From Uranotaenia lowii (lineage: Eukaryota; Arthropoda; Insecta; Diptera; Culicidae), in NCBI RefSeq assembly GCF_029784155.1, contig NC_073692.1:418372352-418436351 (forward strand): 64,000 nt of DNA, given 5' to 3'. The notes under the pieces were generated by a model that searched no databases, was not told the origin of the DNA, and saw nothing but the letters and a program-made list of their open reading frames with translations. The position numbers and the translations under genes are program-made. Below, piece by piece: positions 46,020-57,500 of this stretch (position 1 is the first letter of the stretch; the number at the start of each line of letters is the position of its first letter).

Positions 46020-47440
46020 TACGGATAGATAAGCAGCGGCTAGACCAGCCGTACTCTAAGAGTACGGAACCTCAGGGCCGGCTGGCTACTGGGTAACGAA
46101 GGACATTTACGGATAAAATACAGAAATCGGAAATTTCATGTTGATTGTGGTTTTATTGATGTTTTTATGTGGCGTGTTGTATGTGTGTATAAAACAATGT
46201 TCTGTGTCTTGGGTGGCGTGTAATTGTTTCACTAACCGTGATGTGCTGCTGTTACTGCTGCGTCGCGACGTCGTAGTTCCGGAAATCCAGTTCCGGAAGC
46301 AAGAGGGCCGTCGATATATTGGTGAATCGACGGAGTGCCGAAACTGTCGGCGCCAGCGGGCGTTGCTGGACTCAGTTAATGCAGGCGTCTTCCTTCTTTG
46401 GCTTTTAATCGGCCTGCCCACGAGAGTGCCCCGTATCCGGACAGGCCGAGAAGGGAAGTCCTCCTTGGAAATTAGGATTCCGCAGAACCCGAGGACGATG
46501 ATGATGCTGATCCTTTACGATAAGGCGCGAGACCACAAGGGATCTGCGGGCCGACCCGTCAGAAAGCCAACCGGCGTTTTCGGGTGAATTCACTAGAACG
46601 TCACAGACACTAAACGGAATCACTCTGACACACACACTCTGACTTCACACACGGACGCCTGGTACAGAAGAGAGCTCGAAATATGGAAGCAAGCTTCCTT
46701 TTCGACTTTTTCAATCCATTTTCCATTTGATCCTCGTTTCCTCCTCTGTTAGTTGACAGCAGCCAGCAGCAAATGTAGCCTACTGTGGTGCTATATTGTT
46801 GTGAGACTGGACAAGGAACATGAATTTTCTAGAGCTAAACAAACAAAACTACAAAATTAAAACAAAAATCAAACGATTTGTAACCAACCAGTTACACGTT
46901 CTCCAATTTCTCGGGCACCCGACGTTCGCCAAGAGCACGTGGGTACTGCCCACAAAATTTAAAAATCGGCAGTTCCATGTTCCAAGTTTCCAATGGCTAG
47001 TCCCTTTTCGTCACGTGGGTCTTTGCCGATTTCCATCCGAAATTTGTTGTTCGTTGTTCGTAGATTATGTTTTTTTGTAGTCACGGGCTTGCAAGGCCCG
47101 CAGCTAACCCCACTAACTCGCAGGAGGACCGTCGTGATGTTGCTGTTTTGGGTCCCGAACACCACCAGGACGTTGTTGCACTCCGCACGCCGCCCCTGAC
47201 ATGGAGAATAGACGCGTACGAAGCCCCCTGACTCAGTCTGCATGCGACCAAAGCATCCACCGGGGTTGGGTACCCGATCTCCGCTAAGGTTGCTCGCACC
47301 CCAGCTAGCAACACGGGGAGGTAGAGAATCGGAGTTGCAGACAAGAGGTGATATGACCACTACCCGAAGGTTGGGTGTATGGGGTCTCGAGATGCCCATT
47401 GTCTACCGTTGTCTAGCCAAGCAACTAGCAAAGATATAAT
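46020..47440 (-). other. Putative 5' leader or promoter region of the I-clade element
   Basis: A GC-rich block upstream of ORF1 on the minus strand, markedly different from the surrounding AT-rich DNA. It contains GGCGGCGTGCGGAGTGC, TGGTGGTGTTCGGGACCC and CATCACGACGGTCCTCC words that I associate with mosquito LINE 5' regions, though I cannot verify this. Open frames on both strands (up to 149 codons) look like products of base composition. The segment ends abruptly at about 47440, where AT-rich DNA begins. Confidence 0.45.
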
Positions 47441-49370
47441 CCTATGTGATAAAAAGTTATTCAAATTAAAATCACCCTTCCGCTTATTTTCAACACCTTT
47501 CGTCTTATTCTAATCTACTTTTCGTCTATAATCTCTCAATTTGAAAATATTCTTTCTCATAGACTAGAACATTCTACCAATATATTTAGCCGATAAAATA
47601 ATTCAAAATCAAATTTACAGTGATTAGCTCTTCATTTTAAAAAATAAGAGTTAATTTTTAAAAAATTTCGAAAAAAAGTTAAAAATTTAATATTTATCAT
47701 GCCTAACGTTTTACCTTTGATATAATTGGCGTTTCAAAATAATATGAATGCCGGTTGCTGATTTTTATACGACATTGTTCAACACATTGCTTAATCTATG
47801 TACAAAAAAAGTTAAATCAGGTCAACCAGATTGAATGCGTAGCCCAGATGCTCTGAAATGAAGCGAAGCAGAGGCAAATACTATCAACAAACGACTTATG
47901 ATGGTTTTGCTCTAGTTTCAGTTACTAAACGGGCTGCTTCCAGTTTGCCGGCACGAATTGAAACGCTTCTCTTTCCCTTTCAGGTTTCAGTTACGATTGC
48001 ACCAAACGAATGCAATGGCTTCCGCTACCTGAGCTGTTCCATGCATTTTGCCCGAGACGCACCATCACTTATATTTCACAGTGCGGCTTTGAGGTTTGCC
48101 AAACATTCAACTGCTGTGTTGTGAATCGTAACTTTACATTTCAGCAGGGGCTGTGTATTCACAAACCTGTTATTATATTTCCAATCATCTCGACAACAAT
48201 ATTTGACACGTTTTCAAGTGTATTCGGAATGTATTCATTATTCCAATCTCTAGTTAAGTATTCTTCCAATTATTATGAATATCGTTGCCGGAAAATGAGA
48301 GAAACTGAAAAAAAAAATCAAATTTCCCAATTTTGTTCCATCTGACCGAATATAAATTCGACCGGGGAATTGCCGGGGAAATGAACTCTCAAAAACCAAC
48401 CGAATGAAGGAACGAATTGGTCGTCCGGCCGAAGACCGTTATCAGCTTTTGCATCTGCGGTCTGCAATCTCTGGCTGTCCAACTCTCCTCCAATCTTCTG
48501 AAGGAAGCCTCTTTGCAAAGCAACTTATGGCTATGGGTAGCTTGCTTGAACACGAAAATTGTTTGTACATTGGCCAAATCAGGTTCGAAATTTGCCCCGG
48601 CTCGTAGCAAAATAGGTAGAAATAGGTATGCTAGCTGCCTTGAGGGGAAATTGTGCTTTTCGCCTAGCCTCTGGAATTCCGGGAAAGCTGCGGATGCATT
48701 GCTGTTTGGTTCCGGAATCGGGCCAGGCGGGCTCTTCTTACTGCTATCCTGTATGTTGAAGGTAATGCTGCTCGCCGAGAGTTGCTGTCATAAGGAAAAC
48801 GACGATGAACTAACGAGCTCTTTGGATTTCCCTGGCGAGATTTTGTGTGCCATCTCGTATTTCTGCACTTCCCGGAACAGGAAGAAACCTTAGATTATTT
48901 TATTGCTTATGCTTCACTATTACGCGTTCTGGGGCATTACGGTCTATGTGTTATTGGAGTGGAGCAGCAACTGAATAGTAAATTTGATCACTGAACACAA
49001 TCATTAAAGTTCTCAGCCGGGCGGAAGAAGTTGTCATTCGAGTATTGCACTTTGAATATTATTTTCAGCATAATCGAGCTCGAGCGTTATTCACGCTGAT
49101 TAGAAATCGATGGAAGCACAAACGTTCTCCAGATGGAAATGAAATAGAAAATTTGTTAGTTTAAGCTTTCGTTGGTGGTGCCATAATTTTTTGAGAATTT
49201 TCAAAGAAAAATGACAAAAAAAACCAAAGCATAAAAAATAACACAAAGACTTGAAAATAACAAAAACTAAAAAAACTTCAGAAATGCATAATACAAAAAA
49301 CATTAAAGCGCATCAAGTGATATTTTTTACATTTAGTCATAAGCTGTAGGATTGAAAATTTATGATATTT
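47441..49370. other. Unique DNA with a GC-richer island
   Basis: 47441-47840 is AT-rich with nothing recognised. 47850-48130 and 48350-48890 are less AT-rich and give open frames of 60-158 codons in several registers and on both strands, without known motifs. The resemblance to 4900-5650 in texture suggests conserved non-coding or exon-adjacent DNA. No splice-supported exon could be assembled. Confidence 0.4.
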
Positions 49371-49379
49371 CTGGTGTTT

Positions 49380-50710
49380 TCAAACATTTTTGTGTAATTT
49401 TGAGCGATTTTTGTGAAACTTTTGTCAATTTTTGTTAATTTTTTGTGATTTTTGTCATTTTGATCATTTTTGTCATTTTTGTCGTTTTTGTCATTTTTGT
49501 CATTTTTGTCATTTTTGTCATTTTTGTCATTTTTGTCATTTTTGTCATTTTTGTCATTTTTGTCATTTTTGTCATTTTTGTCATTTTTGTCATTTTTGTC
49601 ATTTTTGTCATTTTTGTCATTTTTGTCATTTTTGTCATTTTTGTCATTTTTGTCATTTTTGTCATTTTTGTCATTTTTGTCATTTTTGTCATTTTTGTCA
49701 TTTTTGTCATTTTTGTCATTTTTGTCATTTTTGTCATTTTTGTCATTTTTGTCATTTTTGTCATTTTTGTCATTTTTGTCATTTTTGTCATTTTTGTCAT
49801 TTTTGTCATTTTTGTCATTTTTGTCATTTTTGTCATTTTTGTCATTTTTGTCATTTTTGTCATTTTTGTCATTTTTGTCATTTTTGTCATTTTTGTCATT
49901 TTTGTCATTTTTGTCATTTTTGTCATTTTTGTCATTTTTGTCATTTTTGTCATTTTTGTCATTTTTGTCATTTTTGTCATTTTTGTCATTTTTGTCATTT
50001 TTGTCATTTTTGTCATTTTTGTCATTTTTGTCATTTTTGTCATTTTTGTCATTTTTGTCATTTTTGTCATTTTTGTCATTTTTGTCATTTTTGTCATTTT
50101 TGTCATTTTTGTCATTTTTGTCATTTTTGTCATTTTTGTCATTTTTGTCATTTTTGTCATTTTTGTCATTTTTGTCATTTTTGTCATTTTTGTCATTTTT
50201 GTCATTTTTGTCATTTTTGTCATTTTTGTCATTTTTGTCATTTTTGTCATTTTTGTCATTTTTGTCATTTTTGTCATTTTTGTCATTTTTGTCATTTTTG
50301 TCATTTTTGTCATTTTTGTCATTTTTGTCATTTTTGTCATTTTTGTCATTTTTGTCATTTTTGTCATTTTTGTCATTTTTGTCATTTTTGTCATTTTTGT
50401 CATTTTTGTCATTTTTGTCATTTTTGTCATTTTTGTCATTTTTGTCATTTTTGTCATTTTTGTCATTTTTGTCATTTTTGTCATTTTTGTCATTTTTGTC
50501 ATTTTTGTCATTTTTGTCATTTTTGTCATTTTTGTCATTTTTGTCATTTTTGTCATTTTTGTCATTTTTGTCATTTTTGTCATTTTTGTCATTTTTGTCA
50601 TTTTTGTCATTTTTGTCATTTTTGTCATTTTTGTCATTTTTGTCATTTTTGTCATTTTTGTCATTTTTGTCATTTTTGTCATTTTTGTCTTTTTTGTCAT
50701 TTCTGTTATT
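49380..50710. repeat. 9-bp satellite array 2 (reverse orientation, ATTTTTGTC)
   Basis: The same 9-bp satellite as the array at 6086 but on the opposite strand. A gradually improving left edge (49380-49490, with TTTTGTGAA, TTGTTAATT and GTCGTTTTT variants) leads into about 133 units from 49491 to 50690 in which I see no substitution. The right edge is short (GTCTTTTTT, TTTCTGTTA). As in the other arrays, five frames are open by periodicity. Confidence 0.97.
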
Positions 50711-51654
50711 TGTTGTTTAATGGTAAGTTTACTACTAAAAGTTGATTATTTTATTTTGTAGATCCTTTCTATTGGATTTATCGAACAGCCAACATACATC
50801 TAAAGAATTTCTGATTTTTTAACGCACTTTTTTCAAGCATTTATTGAGCTATGATTTCTAAACTTTGGAATTTGAATTATTTCAAGTATCGAATTTGAGA
50901 TATCTCGTAATTGATCCTCAATGTTTCAAATATTCTGTTCTTCTAAATTTTTTGCGATTATTCGTTGAATAAACAGAGATGCGCTCTGAATGTGACAAAA
51001 TTTCCGAGAAACTGTCTTGTTATGGAGATGTTTTAAAACAAAATACTATGAACATGACTTCTCAATTGAAAAATCTCTAATCATGTACCCACTTAAAACG
51101 CATTCCATGTTACGAATACTAGTTAAAGAGTTTCATTTCACCTCTTTGCTCCTAACTAAAAGGGGTTTCTTCTCCATCTTTGAAGGTTCACACAATTTTT
51201 CAGTAGGTACCTACGAGAAAAAGCATTCAAACCATCATGGTCTGCTGAAATGTCTTTTAAGCGCGCGGAACCATCAGTCCCGTGCTGTGTCGCGCCCACG
51301 CGTCTGTTCTCACGTGTTGTGAACACACTGCACGCGTATAATCAACAAGCTGAACACCCCCACCTTCATCCGTGTCCTCACGTGTCGTGTCGCATTTGGT
51401 TCCCTGTTAACCGCATTATTTAGGCCGCTGTGTAAGGTTTACACTGTTGGGGTTGTAAACAGTCAACCCGGGCCTGAGCCTGAGCCAGAACCTGAGCCAG
51501 AGCTTGATCCTTCGAGTCGACAGGACCCCAAATGTAAATATATGTACCAACCTGCCCAAGTTTTGCAAGTACACGGTAGCAGTGTTTAAGTGCTCGTCAA
51601 CTATTCATCATCATCATTAGTGTGGTGAAGCGCGCCAACCTGGAACCACTCGAA
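50711..51654. other. Unique DNA upstream of the exon candidate
   Basis: AT-rich to about 51250, then GC-richer. A CCTGAGCCAGA-type 12-bp repeat (about 51474-51512) and TCATCATCATCAT (51605-51617) lie within the possible 5' untranslated region. CACGTGT-containing sequence recurs at 51311 and 51382. Confidence 0.4.
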
Positions 51655-51703
51655 ATGGCGGCGGCGGCGACGGAACTCGTGTGCGCTATTTGCAACACCT
51701 CAG
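51655..51703 (+). CDS. Candidate first coding exon ending in a splice donor
   Basis: The ATG at 51655 is preceded by CTCGAA and followed by MAAAATELVCAICNTS. It then ends in CAG followed by GTGAGT at 51704, a near-consensus insect 5' splice site. The pair CAIC looks like the start of a zinc-binding motif (RING or other treble-clef type), with more cysteines expected in the next exon. The upstream sequence is GC-rich like a 5' untranslated region. Without a second exon this is tentative. If real, the following intron would include the 7.5-kb satellite array. The longer open frame through 51921 is intronic read-through in this model. Confidence 0.4.
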
Positions 51704-51971
51704 GTGAGTTTAGATTTTCCACAGGTGTGCTCCCGGGCTCCCCGGCGCGCTTGGCAGTCCAGCGGGGCTGCCTCGATAGGGTGATCAGATGTTTATTTTT
51801 CACCGACATGGATTGGATAAAGTGTTTTGCAAAAATTGAAGAAGAGTCTATCCATTTACAAAAAAGGGGTCGCTGTGCTCCTGAAATGGAAGTGTTAAAT
51901 CTAATATATGGTTTTCTTTGATTGATATTTTTCGGTGATTTATGTAAGAAGAAATCAAAACTAATATTTTT

Positions 51972-52006
51972 AACGTTTCGGCCTACTGAACTTCAGTCAT
52001 CTTCAG
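51972..52006 (-). ncRNA. Second hammerhead-like Penelope footprint
   Basis: On the minus strand it reads CTGAAGA, a hairpin with ACTGAA/TTCAGT arms, then GGCCGAAACGTT. This is the same box order as at 34534-34575. No Penelope coding sequence lies nearby, so it is probably a remnant terminal repeat. Confidence 0.45.
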
Positions 52007-52009
52007 AAA

Positions 52010-52172
52010 AACTGTATTTAAAGTAGAGGGTTTTTATTGAGCTTCAACCAAATTTGTTCAGATACTGCCTGAACTTTCAGTTTTGCCAGATTTTGCCAGA
52101 TTTTTCATATAGAATAGCCCGGATTTGTCCGGCCTGGATATGCGCTGAAAAAATTCTGGCAACGTTAGTCTT
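52010..52172 (-). mobile_element. TTGCCAGA MITE-family fragment
   Basis: On the minus strand it begins CTAACGTTGCCAGAATTTTTTC and continues with GGCCGGACAAATCCGGGC, matching the left ends of the elements at 2109 and 30484. No right terminus is visible. It abuts the hammerhead-like footprint. Confidence 0.55.
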
Positions 52173-53839
52173 AAGGCGGGATTGAGAAGGAACGACATCA
52201 AATCGGAAAAATCGGAAAATATTCACTTTTCTTAAGTGCTAATATCTATATTAATTGTGAAACAATTTTGTCAAACACTATTATTACATTTACTTATTAG
52301 CCAGTCATTCTGAAAAAAGTATGTAATGTTTTATGTTGAGCAAATTATAGGCAAATAAAACGAAACTGAACAAAACTTGCGTTTAGTCCCCGGTGGCAAG
52401 TGGGAAGTCGTGGTTCCGTGACGAACACAAGTTCAGAAGTAATTAGCAAACCCTTCAATTTTTCTCAAAAGTAAAAAAAACAGTAGTGATAATTAAAATT
52501 TCGCTAATTTGCCCTAATCGTTCCCGCATTCTCCTCTCACACATCGAGAAAAACAGCAGTGTTGCCAACCGTTAGTCAGAAATGTCGAATTGAACATGCC
52601 TTTCAAACATTGTTCATTTATTTTTCAAAACAAATCGTTCCCGAATTCTCCTCCCACTCGTCGAGAAGAACAGCGCGCCATGAGCAGTGTTGCCAACTGT
52701 CTGGAAGATTCGAATAAAAGTCTGGGTAAGTCTGGATGCCTAACTTTATAGGTGATGACTTTTTTTTGGTCGCCAGATCGCAATATTACATTGTTATTTC
52801 ATGGAATGTAATATTGCTTGATGATAATCAACATTCTACACACTATCAATGCATAAGACCATTGTGGTGATGTCGGCGGTACTTCGTAATGTGAAACTTC
52901 CTGTTTTACTGCCATCTTCGTGGCATTCCTCGCTCTTCAATTATTAATTCGAATCATTTCCTGCCATTTTGCAAACAAAAATTTTGAATTTTGGCTGTTT
53001 TGTCGAAATGTCGAAACTCAAAAGTCTGGAAATGTCTGGAAGAAATAACAAAAGTCTGGAAGTCTGGAAACCTAAAAAATGTCTGACAGAAGCTCAAAAA
53101 GTCTGGAAGATCCAGACAAAATCTGGAAGGTTGACATCATTGGCCATGGGCAGATCCCGGCAACGTTATACAATCCGTGTGGAAAACATCTCTCAGATTT
53201 AAGCTAACATCCGATCCGAATTATTATTTGGAAGAGATGTCCTTTAATTGGAATGTTTTCGTGACGCGAGATCCGTTTGCGGGTTTCAATTTGTACTTCT
53301 ATAGTGTTTGCGTGAGACGTTATTTTATGTTAAAAAAATAAGAAATTGTTAAGGGATATTATGATAAAACTTCAAGGTCTGGAAAAATTTACAAAATAAA
53401 ATTTCTTAACATGCTTGTCGACATGCTCTTGTTGATAGTTTTACTAGCCGGACCAACAGACACTCTCGAAGCGAGAAATTGAAGTTGGAAAACTCCACCA
53501 AGATTTAAAACGCATGGAAACTGAGTGGCTAAATTGAGTAGGAGAGCGTCACACATTTAAGACGTGTGACCGCAAATTCACCCGTCAATGTTAATCTGAA
53601 CAAATGAGATGCGAAGTCGAATTGTAAATGCCTTTCAAACATTTCGAAAAGGTTTATAAAATTTGAATTTTTATTAGGGCATTTATTTTTTAAAACAGCA
53701 AAAACAACTTTAAAAAAGCCGAAAAAGCAAACTTTATCAAAATCAGCTTACTTTGACAAAAATTACAAAAATTTAAAAAAAAAATCATGAGTCGTAAATA
53801 TCATACATTTTTAGAAAAAGATACAATGACTCAGAGACT
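52173..53839. other. AT-rich DNA with TTGCCAAC-type repeats
   Basis: Phrases with GTTGCCAAC recur at about 52562 and 52688, each followed by a GTCTGGAA- or GTCAGAAATGTCG-type segment. Between 52970 and 53140 the word GTCTGGAA repeats at irregular spacing. These look like decayed MITEs. The 77-codon frame at 52969 is a product of that repetition. Confidence 0.4.
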
Positions 53840-53940
53840 GGACTTGAACCCAGCAATCTCGATTCAGTAAATTCTCGCGTTTGTCAATTCAGCGTGCACA
53901 TCGAACTCGGTGGATCAACTGCGCTGCACCTGCTATCCAA
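53835..53940 (-). ncRNA. Possible tRNA-derived SINE or tRNA pseudogene
   Basis: The minus strand contains GGGTTCAAGTCC (53840-53851), a good RNA polymerase III B box, and about 64 bases upstream AGCGCAGTTGATCC, which resembles an A box (TRGYNNANNNGG-like). The spacing is longer than in an intronless tRNA, and no clean cloverleaf forms by eye. A tRNA-derived SINE head fits better than a functional tRNA. Confidence 0.3.
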
Positions 53941-54555
53941 ATAAACCATGTAGGTATATCTCGCATGCAGGGTTGCCAATGTACCCGATTTTTCAGGACT
54001 TGCCTGATTATTGGAAGCCCATCTTGATACCTCGATAGGTCTTCATTTTCCGCTGATTTGAAATCATTTATTCTATTACGATTTGAAGTCATTTAATGGA
54101 ATTATAAATCAGAAGTTTTAAAATAAGACATCAGTCTTCTGCTTATTTTCTTATCCTGAAATCACCTTAAGTTGTATTTCTCTGCTTAAATCGATTTTAT
54201 TCATAAAACCGTATAAACTAGACATCTTAATTTTCGTTTACATTCGTGAAGTTGAATCACGAAAAATCTTAAAGAAAGACTCAACTGCATGTATCGATTA
54301 TAAGATGCCAATGCATTACTCAAGTTGAAAATCTAATTTTAATTTGACCTTTTCGTGATCTGAATTTTGTTATAAAATTCGATTCTTAAAGCTATCGAGC
54401 ATTTAACACTGAATTCCAATACGTAAATCTTAATGTTTTAAAATCTAGATCATAATTTAATATTTTTAATTTAAATTTAAGAATGACTAATTTGGCTTAT
54501 TTTCCAGTCCTCTATAAAACAATGCTTATCGATTAAAAACACAGAACAAAAACCA
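53941..54555. other. AT-rich DNA flanking array 3
   Basis: Contains a GGGTTGCCAATGTACCCG segment (about 53972) of the TTGCCA repeat type. Nothing else is recognised. Confidence 0.4.
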
Positions 54556-57500
54556 AAATGACAAAAATGACAAAAATGACAAAAATGACAAAAATGACAA
54601 AAATGACAAAAATGACAAAAATGACAAAAATGACAAAAATGACAAAAAATGACAAATAATGACAAAAATGACAAAAATGACAAAAATGACAAAAATGACA
54701 AAAAATGACAAATAATGACAAAAATGACAAAAATGACAAAAATGACAAAAATGACAAAAATGACAAAAATGACAAAAATGACAAAAATGACAAAAATGAC
54801 AAAAATGACAAAAATGACAAAAATGACAAAAATGACAAAAATGACAAAAATGACAAAAATGACAAAAATGACAAAAATGACAAAAATGACAAAAATGACA
54901 AAAATGACAAAAATGACAAAAATGACAAAAATGACAAAAATGACAAAAATGACAAAAATGACAAAAATGACAAAAATGACAAAAATGACAAAAATGACAA
55001 AAATGACAAAAATGACAAAAATGACAAAAATGACAAAAATGACAAAAATGACAAAAATGACAAAAATGACAAAAATGACAAAAATGACAAAAATGACAAA
55101 AATGACAAAAATGACAAAAATGACAAAAATGACAAAAATGACAAAAATGACAAAAATGACAAAAATGACAAAAATGACAAAAATGACAAAAATGACAAAA
55201 ATGACAAAAATGACAAAAATGACAAAAATGACAAAAATGACAAAAATGACAAAAATGACAAAAATGACAAAAATGACAAAAATGACAAAAATGACAAAAA
55301 TGACAAAAATGACAAAAATGACAAAAATGACAAAAATGACAAAAATGACAAAAATGACAAAAATGACAAAAATGACAAAAATGACAAAAATGACAAAAAT
55401 GACAAAAATGACAAAAATGACAAAAATGACAAAAATGACAAAAATGACAAAAATGACAAAAATGACAAAAATGACAAAAATGACAAAAATGACAAAAATG
55501 ACAAAAATGACAAAAATGACAAAAATGACAAAAATGACAAAAATGACAAAAATGACAAAAATGACAAAAATGACAAAAATGACAAAAATGACAAAAATGA
55601 CAAAAATGACAAAAATGACAAAAATGACAAAAATGACAAAAATGACAAAAATGACAAAAATGACAAAAATGACAAAAATGACAAAAATGACAAAAATGAC
55701 AAAAATGACAAAAATGACAAAAATGACAAAAATGACAAAAATGACAAAAATGACAAAAATGACAAAAATGACAAAAATGACAAAAATGACAAAAATGACA
55801 AAAATGACAAAAATGACAAAAATGACAAAAATGACAAAAATGACAAAAATGACAAAAATGACAAAAATGACAAAAATGACAAAAATGACAAAAATGACAA
55901 AAATGACAAAAATGACAAAAATGACAAAAATGACAAAAATGACAAAAATGACAAAAATGACAAAAATGACAAAAATGACAAAAATGACAAAAATGACAAA
56001 AATGACAAAAATGACAAAAATGACAAAAATGACAAAAATGACAAAAATGACAAAAATGACAAAAATGACAAAAATGACAAAAATGACAAAAATGACAAAA
56101 ATGACAAAAATGACAAAAATGACAAAAATGACAAAAATGACAAAAATGACAAAAATGACAAAAATGACAAAAATGACAAAAATGACAAAAATGACAAAAA
56201 TGACAAAAATGACAAAAATGACAAAAATGACAAAAATGACAAAAATGACAAAAATGACAAAAATGACAAAAATGACAAAAATGACAAAAATGACAAAAAT
56301 GACAAAAATGACAAAAATGACAAAAATGACAAAAATGACAAAAATGACAAAAATGACAAAAATGACAAAAATGACAAAAATGACAAAAATGACAAAAATG
56401 ACAAAAATGACAAAAATGACAAAAATGACAAAAATGACAAAAATGACAAAAATGACAAAAATGACAAAAATGACAAAAATGACAAAAATGACAAAAATGA
56501 CAAAAATGACAAAAATGACAAAAATGACAAAAATGACAAAAATGACAAAAATGACAAAAATGACAAAAATGACAAAAATGACAAAAATGACAAAAATGAC
56601 AAAAATGACAAAAATGACAAAAATGACAAAAATGACAAAAATGACAAAAATGACAAAAATGACAAAAATGACAAAAATGACAAAAATGACAAAAATGACA
56701 AAAATGACAAAAATGACAAAAATGACAAAAATGACAAAAATGACAAAAATGACAAAAATGACAAAAATGACAAAAATGACAAAAATGACAAAAATGACAA
56801 AAATGACAAAAATGACAAAAATGACAAAAATGACAAAAATGACAAAAATGACAAAAATGACAAAAATGACAAAAATGACAAAAATGACAAAAATGACAAA
56901 AATGACAAAAATGACAAAAATGACAAAAATGACAAAAATGACAAAAATGACAAAAATGACAAAAATGACAAAAATGACAAAAATGACAAAAATGACAAAA
57001 ATGACAAAAATGACAAAAATGACAAAAATGACAAAAATGACAAAAATGACAAAAATGACAAAAATGACAAAAATGACAAAAATGACAAAAATGACAAAAA
57101 TGACAAAAATGACAAAAATGACAAAAATGACAAAAATGACAAAAATGACAAAAATGACAAAAATGACAAAAATGACAAAAATGACAAAAATGACAAAAAT
57201 GACAAAAATGACAAAAATGACAAAAATGACAAAAATGACAAAAATGACAAAAATGACAAAAATGACAAAAATGACAAAAATGACAAAAATGACAAAAATG
57301 ACAAAAATGACAAAAATGACAAAAATGACAAAAATGACAAAAATGACAAAAATGACAAAAATGACAAAAATGACAAAAATGACAAAAATGACAAAAATGA
57401 CAAAAATGACAAAAATGACAAAAATGACAAAAATGACAAAAATGACAAAAATGACAAAAATGACAAAAATGACAAAAATGACAAAAATGACAAAAATGAC

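Larger units (their letters stand above)
39609..47440 (-). mobile_element. I-clade non-LTR retrotransposon, decayed and interrupted
   Basis: On the minus strand the order is GC-rich leader, gag-like ORF1 with three zinc knuckles, APE endonuclease, PWWN linker, reverse transcriptase, RNase H, and an A/T-rich tail ending AAAATAAAA near 39609. That order, and the style of ALQWNL-GYRAR, QGIPQGSVLS and VWIPGYAGILGNEKADCLA, is that of the I clade. Many frameshifts and stops break both ORFs. About 2 kb of unrelated DNA splits the coding region between the linker and the RT. The 5' limit is uncertain. Confidence 0.75.

Noticed and set aside
46107..47399. Several frames of 65-149 codons in the GC-rich block
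   Set aside because: Open on both strands and in several frames because of base composition. Better read as the untranslated leader of the I-clade element.
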